Shown piece by piece: positions 24,773 through 33,250 of a DNA stretch of 64,000 nucleotides. The stretch comes from Indibacter alkaliphilus LW1 (GTDB taxonomy: Bacteria > Bacteroidota > Bacteroidia > Cytophagales > Cyclobacteriaceae). Position 1 is the stretch's first letter, and every line of letters starts with the position of its first letter. The position numbers and the translations under genes are program-made. The DNA is taken from assembly GCF_000295935.2 (NCBI RefSeq), contig NZ_ALWO02000036.1, positions 62,001 through 126,000 on the forward strand, given 5' to 3'. Below the pieces are notes generated by a model. It was given only the letters and a program-made list of their open reading frames with translations, was not told the origin of the DNA and made no database searches.

Positions 24773-25726
24773 ATGAAAAAGAGATATTTAAGTTATTCAG
24801 GGATTTTATTTGCACTTATTCTTTTTTATTCCTGTAGCCAGCCTGATGTCAAAAAAATAGGGACAGGTGAAGGATATGTAGAAGTCGAAGGTGGAAAAGT
24901 CTGGTATGAAATAGTGGGTGAAGGAGATAAACTACCTGTCTTGCTCCTTCATGGTGGACCGGGAGGAACGAGTTTTGGATTTGAGCCTCTGAAAGAAATG
25001 GACTACGAAGGTCCTTTGATTTTTATGGACCAATTGGGCTCAGGACGTTCGACAGCCCTTTCGGATACCAGTTTGATGACAGTGGAAAATTATGTGGATC
25101 AGGTTGAAAAACTGAGGAAACAATTGGGATTAGATGAATTTGTACTTTACGGATCTTCTTGGGGAACCATGTTAGGTATAGCTTACATCACAGCCTACCC
25201 TGAGGCAGTCAAGGGTGTTATTTTTAGCAGTCCTTTATTCAGCACAGATATGTGGATTGCGGATGCAGACACCTTGATAGCCACTTTACCTGACTCCGTA
25301 CAGCAGGTCATTCGCTATCATGAAGAAATGGGTGAATTTGATCATCCGGACTATCAGGAAGCCATTACTTTGTATTACAGCCTTTATGTGAGAAGAAAAG
25401 AAAGCCCGAAAGTAGATCGAAGCCATATGAATCTCTCCTCTGGAAAAGAGATCTATGAATACATGTGGGGGCCGAGTGAGTTTACCTCCACTGGAACTTT
25501 ACGCTCATTTGACAGGTTAAATGATCTAGGTAAGATTAAAGCACCTACCCTGCTTTTCACAGGAGAATTTGATGAAGCCCGCCCCAGTACGGTGGAGTTT
25601 TATGCCAGCTTGGTTCCTGACTCCCGTTTTGTTGTGATCCCTGACGCTGCCCATGCTACCTTGAATGACAATAAGGAATTCACCCTAAAAACGGTAAAAG
25701 AATTTTTGGAAGAGATCAACCATTAA
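24773..25726 (+). CDS. Proline iminopeptidase-like alpha/beta hydrolase lipoprotein
   Basis: A 317-residue alpha/beta hydrolase of the S33 proline iminopeptidase family. The oxyanion motif is LHGGPGG (about 59-65), the nucleophile elbow GSSWGT (about 122-127), the acid GEFDEARP and the histidine DAAHATL. The N-terminus has a hydrophobic segment and a lipobox-like FYSCS, so it is probably a lipoprotein cleaving N-terminal proline from peptides outside the cytoplasm. It is co-transcribed with the HbpS-like gene. Confidence 0.9.
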   Translation: MKKRYLSYSGILFALILFYSCSQPDVKKIGTGEGYVEVEGGKVWYEIVGEGDKLPVLLLHGGPGGTSFGFEPLKEMDYEGPLIFMDQLGSGRSTALSDTSLMTVENYVDQVEKLRKQLGLDEFVLYGSSWGTMLGIAYITAYPEAVKGVIFSSPLFSTDMWIADADTLIATLPDSVQQVIRYHEEMGEFDHPDYQEAITLYYSLYVRRKESPKVDRSHMNLSSGKEIYEYMWGPSEFTSTGTLRSFDRLNDLGKIKAPTLLFTGEFDEARPSTVEFYASLVPDSRFVVIPDAAHATLNDNKEFTLKTVKEFLEEINH

Positions 25727-25860
25727 GTTCTTTCGAATTGATGAAAGCAAAATATGTTAAGAAAACATCCACTCCTCAATTAAACCAAGGTTTTTTAGTT
25801 GATTTTTCTTAGATTATGAAGAATAATAAATGAGTAAAATTTAAGTATCAGTAAGTTTTT

Positions 25861-26772
25861 ATGAACAAAGAAAAGTTAACCTTTGAGCAGATCGCCAATA
25901 TGGATCTGCCTAACATCATCCTTTATGCTGCACCTATAATGATTGGGCTAGTTGGCCTGGAGTGGTATCTTTCTTACAGACAGAAAAAAGATTTTTATGA
26001 TAGCAAAGACACTATCGCGGCAACTGTGATCGGCTTGATCAATGTGGGAATGAGCGCAGGTATCAAAGTCATCACATTTGGGATCATTCTGTTTTTCTAC
26101 AACCTTGTTCCCTGGACTATTCCCATGACTTGGTGGTCATTTGTACTTTGTTTGTTTTGGCTGGATTTCTGGAGATATTGGGCGCATAGGGTTGCACATG
26201 AAAACCGTTTTTGGTGGGCTACGCATGTGACACACCATAATTCGGAAAAATACAATTGGTCAGTGTCCTTTAGACTTAGCTGGACCCAGCATATCAAAAT
26301 CATTTTCTTTATCCCTGTAGCCCTAGCTGGCTTCCATCCTGTAGTCTTCTTTATCGTGCACCAACTGGCGGTATTGTATCAATTTTGGATACACACCGAA
26401 TACATAAACAAGCTTCCCAGACCAATTGAGTATTTCTTTACCACGCCCTCCCATCACCGGGTACATCATGCCACCAATGAGAAGTATTTGGACAAAAACT
26501 ACGGCTCCACATTTATCATCTGGGACAGGATGTTTGGTACATTCCAGCCAGAAGAAGAAAGACCAAATTATGGACTTACGAAGCAGGTCAAGTCATACAA
26601 TCCCATTACTCTCAACTTCCACGAGTGGTCTGATATAGTCAGAGATGTAAGAAACTCCCGATCTCTCAAGGAAGCTTATGCCATGGTATTTACAAGGCCA
26701 AGTGAGCTAGAAGCTAAAAAGAAGGAGTTTGAAGCCTCCTATGAAAAAGCAAAAGTGAAGGTGAATGGGTAG
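25861..26772 (+). CDS. Sterol desaturase/fatty acid hydroxylase family membrane protein
   Basis: A 303-residue integral-membrane di-iron oxygenase family member. Its histidine boxes are HRVAH (about 115-119), HVTHH (about 127-131) and HRVHH (about 202-206), the canonical HX3H/HX2HH pattern. Hydrophobic segments lie at about 18-37, 55-80, 88-110 and 145-170. Members hydroxylate lipids, sterols or ether lipids; the substrate here is unknown. It is distinct from the shorter CrtZ at 1643-2089. It is preceded by 134 bp of untranslated DNA and is probably monocistronic. Confidence 0.88.
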   Translation: MNKEKLTFEQIANMDLPNIILYAAPIMIGLVGLEWYLSYRQKKDFYDSKDTIAATVIGLINVGMSAGIKVITFGIILFFYNLVPWTIPMTWWSFVLCLFWLDFWRYWAHRVAHENRFWWATHVTHHNSEKYNWSVSFRLSWTQHIKIIFFIPVALAGFHPVVFFIVHQLAVLYQFWIHTEYINKLPRPIEYFFTTPSHHRVHHATNEKYLDKNYGSTFIIWDRMFGTFQPEEERPNYGLTKQVKSYNPITLNFHEWSDIVRDVRNSRSLKEAYAMVFTRPSELEAKKKEFEASYEKAKVKVNG

Positions 26773-26863
26773 TGAAAACCCCGATATTAGTTGATATACA
26801 GAGATATTGGGATATCATCTGCTCTGGAAAATTTAAAAAGTTTTAGATTTCAGAGTCTAAATT

Positions 26864-26902
26864 GAAAATCCTTAAAGAGGTCAATTTCTTTGAGGGTTTT
26901 TT
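26864..26902 (+). terminator. Probable terminator after the sterol desaturase-family gene
   Basis: Arms AAAATCCTTAAAGA (from 26865) and TCTTTGAGGGTTTT pair with three G-T wobbles and end in a T run. The structure abuts the stop codon of the convergent ATPase gene. Confidence 0.5.
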
Positions 26903-28035
26903 CATAATACCCAGTCTGAAAAATTGATTTTGTCTACTACGCTCCATTTGGCTTGAGGGTAAGCTTTCCCAAAAGCAATGGGTTTTTTTGTTTTCGAATT
27001 CCCCCATTTACATTCCAGTGCCAGCATGTTTTGTGAACTGTCGATTTCGATCAGGTCGATTTCCTGACCATCATAAGTCCGCCAAAAATAATATTCCCGA
27101 TTGAAGGAACGTGAAGCGTTAAGTTTCATTCTTTCTGTAATGATAAACTGTTCCCACAATTGGCCTACATCATTTCTGACTTCTATGGGACTGAAATTAT
27201 TGATCAAAGCATTTCTGATTCCATTGTCATAAAAGTACCACTTCTTACTTTTTGTGACTTCTTTTCTGAGATTTTGACTGTATCCACTTAAGGGGAAAAT
27301 TACAAATACTTTGGATAATAAGTCTAAGTAACGCTCTACAGTATCTTTGCTTATTTGAAGGCTATTTCCCAATTCTACCGTACTTACCTGAGAGCCAACC
27401 TGCCAGGCCAAGAGTTTGAGCAACCTGAAAAGTACATCTGCTCCTTTTACATTACTCAAAGCCAAGAGGTCTTTCAACAGATAGCTGTTCACCAAAGACT
27501 TCAAATATTCTTCTTTCTCGTTAAGATTTTCAAGCTGGGACAATTCAGGGTAATTGCCAAAAACTAGCCTATGTTGCAACAACTGAAAACTTTCAATCCT
27601 ATTTTCTGATAAGGCATATTCCAGCTGGGCTATGGGGTAAAGCAAAAACTGCCTGTCTCTTCCGACCAATGGCTCTCCTGCCTGATTTACCAAATCCAGA
27701 CTGCTGCTACCAGTTGCTATAATTGTGATCCCTTTCAGACTGTCGATCATGAGCTTTAGGATCTTTCCGATTTCCGGAACTGCTTGAGCTTCATCGATGA
27801 TGATAAGTCTTTTATCTCCCACAATTTGCCTGTAGTTGGTCACAGTACGCAACTGAAGTATTTCAGCAACTTGGACATCTTCGCCCAGAAGTAACAAAGC
27901 ATCTTCAGCATATTTCTTAAATAGTGCTTCAATGATTGTTGTTTTCCCTGTACGTCTACTTCCATAAAGGAGCAAAACCTTTTGCTTTCCTATCTGCTTT
28001 TCAAGCAAATCAAATACATATCTGGAAATTTCCAT
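26902..28035 (-). CDS. AAA_14/DUF4143 ATPase, paralogue 1
   Basis: A 377-residue ATPase with an N-terminal P-loop and a C-terminal DUF4143 domain. Walker A is G25-SRRTGKTT, Walker B is LIIIDEAQ with D81-E82, and a sensor-1-like IATGSSS follows. The middle (about 195-260) reads as a winged-helix region (STVELGNSLQISKDTVERYLDLL). The C-terminus has a PD-(D/E)XK-like pattern: E325-I-D327 and E341-x-K343. Such proteins are multi-copy in Bacteroidota and their function is unsettled. It is clearly paralogous to the gene at 61645-62775. The region just upstream of the start carries three 32-bp-spaced repeats, possibly its own operator. Confidence 0.88.
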   Translation of the reverse strand: MEISRYVFDLLEKQIGKQKVLLLYGSRRTGKTTIIEALFKKYAEDALLLLGEDVQVAEILQLRTVTNYRQIVGDKRLIIIDEAQAVPEIGKILKLMIDSLKGITIIATGSSSLDLVNQAGEPLVGRDRQFLLYPIAQLEYALSENRIESFQLLQHRLVFGNYPELSQLENLNEKEEYLKSLVNSYLLKDLLALSNVKGADVLFRLLKLLAWQVGSQVSTVELGNSLQISKDTVERYLDLLSKVFVIFPLSGYSQNLRKEVTKSKKWYFYDNGIRNALINNFSPIEVRNDVGQLWEQFIITERMKLNASRSFNREYYFWRTYDGQEIDLIEIDSSQNMLALECKWGNSKTKKPIAFGKAYPQAKWSVVDKINFSDWVL

Positions 28036-28056
28036 ACTCTACCAATTTTATCAAAT

Positions 28057-28130
28057 TAGCGCAATTTACATAAATTAGGCTAATCACCTAGCGCAATTTA
28101 TATAAATTAGGCTAGTTGACTAGCGCAATT
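28057..28130. repeat. Iteron-like 32-bp tandem repeat upstream of ATPase 1
   Basis: TAGCGCAATT starts at 28057, 28089 and 28121, exactly 32 bp apart. The first two units continue TTAYATAAATTAGGCTA. Unit two contains the perfect palindrome AATTTATATAAATT. The array begins 22 bases upstream of the ATPase start codon, where its promoter should lie. Confidence 0.8.
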
Positions 28131-28132
28131 AA

Positions 28133-28159
28133 CAAAAAAAGAGGCTTTTAGCCCCTTTT
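28133..28159 (-). terminator. Terminator of the carboxylesterase gene
   Basis: Stem AAAAGAGGCT/AGCCCCTTTT (28137-28146 with 28150-28159, one mismatch) is followed in the minus sense by seven T. Confidence 0.65.
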
Positions 28160-28174
28160 AATTTTTTTATATAA

Positions 28175-29815
28175 TTAGTTTTTCTTATAAAAACGATCAT
28201 GGAAATCGTAGCGCTGGTCCTTTTCGGCTTTTTCTTTTTCAGTTTTGACATCAATATTGATGATAGAAGGGTTCTTTTCTTCCTTGCCTACTTTTGGCCA
28301 ATCCGGTAATCCATCCCCATTGGGATTTCCTGTTTTCACAAAATTGGTAAAGTAGCCAAACATAGTTTTTGAAACCTGATAGTCCTCTGCTGTCCATTCA
28401 TAATCCTTGATCAAATGAAGATTGCCCATGGCATATTCAATTTCCATGGCATGAGGTGCGCCAATAGCTTTTGGTGCCGGTTCAGCGCTCTCAGCTCTTA
28501 CCGTACCTCCTGCAAATCCCGATGTCAAAGACTTGTCCACCAAAGGCGGTCTAAGTTTGCTGAAAAGGTAGCGGTAGACAGGTTTGTCTGAGCTTTTTTT
28601 ATGCAAATCAGCCCATTTCCAGGTACTGTATACGATAAACCTGTCAGAGGCCAAATCTGTGGCAGATTGGGCTACTTCTTCTGCATTGCTATGAGGATAC
28701 ATTTTCAAAACTTCTTCATAATCCTCAGGATAAGTTTCTTTTACTTTTGCCACAAAATTCTCTTTGGTGTATGGCTTACCCTGCATAAACGCCATCCCAT
28801 TCATTTCTGCAGAATTCCAACCCACAAGCAAAGGAACCTGAGCCTGTTCACCGGATTCAAATATTTCAGGCAAAGTCTTTCCAAGAAAATGACCATCCAA
28901 AACTACAGGAAAGCCAAACCTTCCCGACTCAGTGTACATTTCAAAAATATCTTTCGTGGACATTTTCCTCAATTCAGTCAAAGTTTTAATACCTTTTCCT
29001 TCCAGGAATTCTCTCCCTGTTTTTTCGGCTTCTTCCAGACTAACAGGAGCCAAGGTTGGATAAATTCCCGCTCCACTTTCACCTATTGCACCTGCTATCA
29101 AATTCCTTGAAAGCGGCGAGGCCATTTGATAGCTTACAGAAATAGATCCTGCGGATTCTCCTGCAATGGTTATTCTTTCCGGATCACCTCCAAAAGCTTC
29201 TATATTATCTTTTACCCATTGCAATGCCATTGCTTGATCCAAAAGACCATAATTGCCGGAAGCTCGGTAGGAAGACTCTGCACTGAGCTCAGGATGAGAT
29301 AAAAATCCAAAAATATTTAACCTGTGATTGGCCGTAACTACCACGACCCCTTCTTTGGCCATACTCTCTCCATTGTATCTGGGTTCGGAAGCGTCGCCAG
29401 CTACAAAACCTCCACCATAGATGTAAAACAAGACTGGGAGTCCTTTTTCCCCTCTTTTGGTAGGTGTCCAGACATTCAGGTACAGGCAATCTTCACTCAG
29501 GCCATCCGACCAGGAATTCATGTCCCCAAATACATTGGCCTGGACTGGCCTGGGACCGAATTTTTTGGTTTCTTTTACTCCCTCCCAATTTTCTGGTGCT
29601 TGGGGAGCTTTCCACCTCAGATCATCAATAGGTGGCTTGGCAAAAGGAATTCCGAAATATTTAGCAATGCGGGAATCTACATCATAATTTCCTTCTATTA
29701 TTCCGTTGCTGATTTTAGTTTGTACTGGAAGATAATAATTCCCAGTCTCTTGGGCATTGACAAGACCTGCCGTTACCAACATAATACATAGGGTGAAGAA
29801 GTAATTGAATTTCAT
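28175..29815 (-). CDS. Type-B carboxylesterase, exported
   Basis: A 546-residue serine esterase of the carboxylesterase/lipase type B family with a signal peptide (cleavage after NAQ, about residue 22). Signature EDCLYLNVWTP lies at about 108-118, the oxyanion region YIYGGGFVAG follows, and the nucleophile is Ser in IAGESAGSIS (about 217-226). The triad histidine is in GAPHAMEIEYAMGN (about 453-466), and the acid is probably in the GWNSAEMNG region. It would hydrolyse ester substrates in the periplasm; the substrate is unknown. It is monocistronic, with repeats upstream. Confidence 0.93.
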   Translation of the reverse strand: MKFNYFFTLCIMLVTAGLVNAQETGNYYLPVQTKISNGIIEGNYDVDSRIAKYFGIPFAKPPIDDLRWKAPQAPENWEGVKETKKFGPRPVQANVFGDMNSWSDGLSEDCLYLNVWTPTKRGEKGLPVLFYIYGGGFVAGDASEPRYNGESMAKEGVVVVTANHRLNIFGFLSHPELSAESSYRASGNYGLLDQAMALQWVKDNIEAFGGDPERITIAGESAGSISVSYQMASPLSRNLIAGAIGESGAGIYPTLAPVSLEEAEKTGREFLEGKGIKTLTELRKMSTKDIFEMYTESGRFGFPVVLDGHFLGKTLPEIFESGEQAQVPLLVGWNSAEMNGMAFMQGKPYTKENFVAKVKETYPEDYEEVLKMYPHSNAEEVAQSATDLASDRFIVYSTWKWADLHKKSSDKPVYRYLFSKLRPPLVDKSLTSGFAGGTVRAESAEPAPKAIGAPHAMEIEYAMGNLHLIKDYEWTAEDYQVSKTMFGYFTNFVKTGNPNGDGLPDWPKVGKEEKNPSIINIDVKTEKEKAEKDQRYDFHDRFYKKN

Positions 29816-30179
29816 GGTTTAACTGGTTCTATTGTTACACTTTGAGACAATAATAATTGTTTCTTTCCAAAATTCCTATTTACTTAGGGTTGAAATACCC
29901 ATGACAGATTTGTCGGAACCGTCACCCTGAGTGAAACGAAAAGCTGCCCCGATTCTTTCCGGGTGTCTCCCAAGCTAAACGGTAGGAGATTCTTTACTAC
30001 GTTCAGAATGACGTATGGCGGGTCTTCATCCTGAAGGAGGTACGACTGAAGGATCTCCAAAGTCCAGGGATGAGATTTCCCGCAATACTGCAGGACAGGC
30101 TTTCAATACGTTCATAATGACGCAGAATCCGATGTCATTTTCTTTATGTCAATGCCAAATTATATACTAAACATGCCAC
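29816..30179. repeat. Gap with dispersed non-coding repeat (copy A)
   Basis: A 364-bp gap without a gene. From about 29905 to 30125 it contains a dispersed element with phrases such as GTAGGAGATTC, AGAATGACG, CTGAAGGATCTCC and CCCGCAATACTGCAGGACAGG. The segment 30072-30105 recurs at 32488-32521 with a few changes. No transposase or coding frame is present. The last 50 bases probably hold the promoter of the NrtR-like gene. Confidence 0.65.
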
Positions 30180-30881
30180 ATGTCTTTACCAACTACTTCA
30201 GATTTTCTTCCCCACATTGCTTTTGATTCCGTCATTTTTGGTTTCTCAAAAGGGGAACTCAAGATTCTATTGATGGAATACCATGATACAGGCTGGTTTG
30301 CGCTTCCGGGTGGATTTGTAGCAAAAAATGAGGACCTGAATCATGCTGTCCAAAGGGGTTTAAAGGAAAGAACAGGCTTGAAAAACATTTACCTGGAACA
30401 GTTTTATACTTTTGGGAATCTGGATCGGCATAAGCCTGAAATCATGAAAACCATACTGTCTGCCAATGGCTATGAGGTAGCCGATGACTTTTGGCTTTTG
30501 GATAGATTCTTATCAATTGCCTACTATGCATTGATTGATTTTGAAAAAGTAACTTTACTTCCTGACTCCCTCTCCGATTCTATTGACTGGTATGATATTC
30601 AGAAATTGCCGGAATTGATTTTGGATCATCAGAAAATTGTGGAAAAAGCGCTCCAAACCCTTAGGGAAAATCTGGACAGAAAGCTGATCGGTGGAAAGCT
30701 TTTGCCCGAAAAATTTACTATGAAAGAATTGCAGCAAGTTTATGAGGCAATTTTGGGAGAAAAGATCAGAAGAAGCAGTTTCCAGAGGAAGATTCTAAGC
30801 CTGGATATTTTGGAAAGACATGAGAAACTTTTCACAGGCAAAAGTCATAAGGCTCCTTACTTGTATAGTTTTAAAGACTAG
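30180..30881 (+). CDS. NrtR-like regulator: degenerate Nudix domain plus winged helix
   Basis: A 233-residue protein with an N-terminal Nudix fold (about 10-145) and a C-terminal winged helix (about 165-230, with KFTMKELQQVYEAILGEKI and RRSSFQRKILSL). The Nudix box is degenerate: after GGFVAKNE the catalytic R-E-x2-E-E core reads R-G-L-K-E-R, so hydrolase activity is probably lost. This is the architecture of NrtR-family repressors, which sense ADP-ribose or sugar metabolites. In Bacteroidota many members control sugar-use operons. No obvious regulon member is adjacent on the same strand; the convergent neighbour is the sarcosine-oxidase-like gene. Confidence 0.85.
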   Translation: MSLPTTSDFLPHIAFDSVIFGFSKGELKILLMEYHDTGWFALPGGFVAKNEDLNHAVQRGLKERTGLKNIYLEQFYTFGNLDRHKPEIMKTILSANGYEVADDFWLLDRFLSIAYYALIDFEKVTLLPDSLSDSIDWYDIQKLPELILDHQKIVEKALQTLRENLDRKLIGGKLLPEKFTMKELQQVYEAILGEKIRRSSFQRKILSLDILERHEKLFTGKSHKAPYLYSFKD

Positions 30882-30919
30882 TTTTTTGATAAACTTAAAC
30901 CTGGCAGGTTACGTCTACC

Positions 30920-32074
30920 TTATTTCCACTGAAAAGGGCTGAGGTCTATTTCGGATTTTTGGTTCAAAAGCTTTTGCGCGATGGCCTCTCCGAGACCTGC
31001 GGAGTGTTTGAATCCATGCCCGCTACATGCAGAGGCAACCAAGACTTCAGGAAAGTCAGGTAATTCATCCACTACAAAGTTGGAGTCGGAAGTGACTGTA
31101 TAGATACAGACTTTGGATTTAACTATTTTCTTATCTACACCAATAAACCTGTCTGCAACTTTTCCCTCTAAAAATAACTCCTGTTCTTCAAGACTTACTT
31201 GCCTATTGACGGTGTCAGGATGATTGCTTTCATGAAAAGATTCAGAGGCCATTTTGACAGTTTTTCCATCTAAGGACGGAAATCCATAAATAAAGTCTTC
31301 TGATCCAGATCCAAAACCCCACATGTAAACAGGGGTTTTGTCCAACTCAAAATTTCCCTGCTTCACAGGCATCCAATGCAATACCTGACGGCAGATTTTG
31401 AATTGGCTTTTATGAAAAGGAGGAAGAAAATCCTTGATCCAAGAACCTGCACTCAACAATACTTTTCCAACTTCAAAAATCCCGTGATTAGTATGGATCG
31501 CCACGCCTTCGACAGAGGGCTGAATGCCCTGGACCTTGGTGTGGGTTTTGATCACGGCACTGTTTTTCTCAGCCAATTGCAACTGGCTTTTAATAGCCAA
31601 TTCCGGCAATATGTACCCAGCGCTGGGTTCAAAGTAAGCCCTTCCTGTAGATTCTAGATCAAATGCCCCAAACCGTCGCTTCACTTCCTCCGAATTCAAA
31701 ATCTCATGAGGAGTATTTCCTTGCTGGGCAAACCTCAATGTCCTGTCGAAAAATCCTTCTGAGCCATGTTTAGACCAAGATTCCAAGCCCGAATCAAAAA
31801 GTAAGCCACCAGTGGTATGCATGATTTTTTTACCTGTAAGAGATTCCAACTCTCTCCAGATTTCATGTGATCTTTTGACAACAGGCACAAAATCCATCCC
31901 TTCACCTACCGCCAGCCTTGTAATCCTTGATTCCCCGTGGGATGAACCCATGTCATGCGGAGGCGAAAACTGGTCCAGTCCCAGGATGCTTTTTCCGGAT
32001 TTGGACAATTGCCAAAGGGCCGAGGAACCCAATGCCCCTAGACCTATTACCGCGATGTCATAAGTTTTGGACAT
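30920..32074 (-). CDS. Monomeric sarcosine oxidase/N-methyltryptophan oxidase-like flavoenzyme
   Basis: A 384-residue FAD-dependent amine oxidase of the DAO family. The dinucleotide-binding motif GLGALGSS lies at about 11-18, followed by the SSHGESRITR segment (about 44-53) that cradles the flavin in sarcosine oxidases. The Cys in KSKVCIYTVTSD (about 318) matches the residue covalently linked to FAD in MSOX and SolA. The C-terminal SACSGHGFKHSAGLGE also fits. It would oxidise an N-methyl amino acid, giving formaldehyde and hydrogen peroxide. It lacks a signal peptide. The true substrate is unknown. Confidence 0.92.
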   Translation of the reverse strand: MSKTYDIAVIGLGALGSSALWQLSKSGKSILGLDQFSPPHDMGSSHGESRITRLAVGEGMDFVPVVKRSHEIWRELESLTGKKIMHTTGGLLFDSGLESWSKHGSEGFFDRTLRFAQQGNTPHEILNSEEVKRRFGAFDLESTGRAYFEPSAGYILPELAIKSQLQLAEKNSAVIKTHTKVQGIQPSVEGVAIHTNHGIFEVGKVLLSAGSWIKDFLPPFHKSQFKICRQVLHWMPVKQGNFELDKTPVYMWGFGSGSEDFIYGFPSLDGKTVKMASESFHESNHPDTVNRQVSLEEQELFLEGKVADRFIGVDKKIVKSKVCIYTVTSDSNFVVDELPDFPEVLVASACSGHGFKHSAGLGEAIAQKLLNQKSEIDLSPFQWK

Positions 32075-32645
32075 ACCTTTTTTTGATAATAATTGGTTTA
32101 GAAGAAATTAATAGATATTAGATATTAAATGGATATTGGGGTAATGCTAGTCTTAATCCATAGGACATTTGAATTTAAAACTTATATCGCCGAAGGCATA
32201 TATCAACCTTGTTCCGAATCACTTTGTTCTACCAATGACAGATATGGAGGGATCGTCATTCTGAGTTACTAAAATTGGCATTTACAGAAAGGAAATGACA
32301 AAAGGTTTCACGCAGCGGGCGCAGCGAAGTCGCAGCGATCGCTGCGTGAAATAGCTATTTGTCAATGGTAACGTAGTGAAGAATCTCCTACTTTTAAAGA
32401 GAGGAGATCCTTCATCTCCGCAAGCTCCGATTACCATTGACAGAAACGTACGTCACTCTGACGAAGGAAGAGTCTCCCAAAATAGAGGAGATCTCCCGCA
32501 ATGCTGCGGGACAGGCTTTCATCTCCGCAAGCTCCAATTCAGGATGACGTACACCAATTGTCATTTCCTTTCTGAACATTCCCCTAAATGTTAAATACTC
32601 GGGATCGCCGTTTCACTCCGATATCGCGCAGCTTATATCATTAAT
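32075..32645. repeat. Gap with nested inverted-repeat element (copy B)
   Basis: A 571-bp gap without a credible gene. A 290-bp element is framed by a perfect 17-bp inverted repeat (32285-32301 and 32558-32574, core CAGAAAGGAAATGACAA). Inside are a 12-bp perfect hairpin TTTCACGCAGCG/CGCTGCGTGAAA (32306-32317, 32340-32351) and a second inverted repeat GTCAATGGTAA/TTACCATTGAC (32361-32371, 32431-32441). A segment at 32488-32521 is shared with copy A at 30072-30105. This looks like nested miniature elements. Confidence 0.7.
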
Positions 32646-33239
32646 TTACTCCGTCCATATCTTCCCCACATCCGAGTAAGGAATACAACCTTCGTAAGGA
32701 CCGGGAATCGGATTATATGCCAAAACCTCTTTTCCGATTTTTTCGGAATGAAAATATCCTATCAAAGCCAATTCCTTCATCATCCTGTAAAAAGGAAACT
32801 CCTTGGGTTCACCAAAGGAAAATCCCCACATAGAACCCGGAAGAGGACCGGATTTTTCTTCAAAAATCCTGATCACATCATCCTGCTGCTCTCCTTCCAG
32901 TTTGACAAAATCCTTTCCGTGCAGGTTTTTTGCTTCTTGGTTAAAACTGTCTATACCTCCCGCAAAACCATTTTGGATCACTTCAGGAAATACATTATTC
33001 AGCATTTTATCGATAAACTGGTCCACTCCAACATCCAAACCGCCAGGAGTTTCAGTTTCCGGCAATACCCTATCTACTATCCTGGAAAGGATCTGGGCCT
33101 GTTCCTTGCTCAGTACTTTTGGCGTCCAGTTCAGCTTGGGACCTGATTCGCAGGATTGCATCAAAGCGGCCACCGTAGACCCTGTCAATGCATATCCGAA
33201 AATCATTGCTGTGCCCTTGAGGGCTTCTCTTCTGTTCAT
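32646..33239 (-). CDS. Gluconate 2-dehydrogenase subunit 3-family protein
   Basis: A 197-residue exported small subunit of a GMC-type sugar dehydrogenase. The N-terminus has a twin-arginine motif (MNRREALKG), a hydrophobic stretch and a lipobox-like MQSC. The domain body carries the family pattern QAQILSRIVDRVLPETETPGG and DQFIDKMLNNVFP. In related systems this subunit carries the Tat signal for the cofactor-containing large subunit, with which it is co-exported. It follows the GMC gene by 11 bp on the same strand, so the two form one enzyme. Confidence 0.9.
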   Translation of the reverse strand: MNRREALKGTAMIFGYALTGSTVAALMQSCESGPKLNWTPKVLSKEQAQILSRIVDRVLPETETPGGLDVGVDQFIDKMLNNVFPEVIQNGFAGGIDSFNQEAKNLHGKDFVKLEGEQQDDVIRIFEEKSGPLPGSMWGFSFGEPKEFPFYRMMKELALIGYFHSEKIGKEVLAYNPIPGPYEGCIPYSDVGKIWTE

Positions 33240-33250
33240 CGTGTCTGTAT

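Noticed and set aside
28057-28130. Regular 32-bp repeats considered as a CRISPR array
   Set aside because: Only two full units and a third partial one, repeats abut without unique spacers, and no cas gene is near.
32305-32352. GC-rich hairpin considered as a structured RNA
   Set aside because: It lies in a repeat gap with no promoter or conserved RNA motif; nested repeat origin is more likely.
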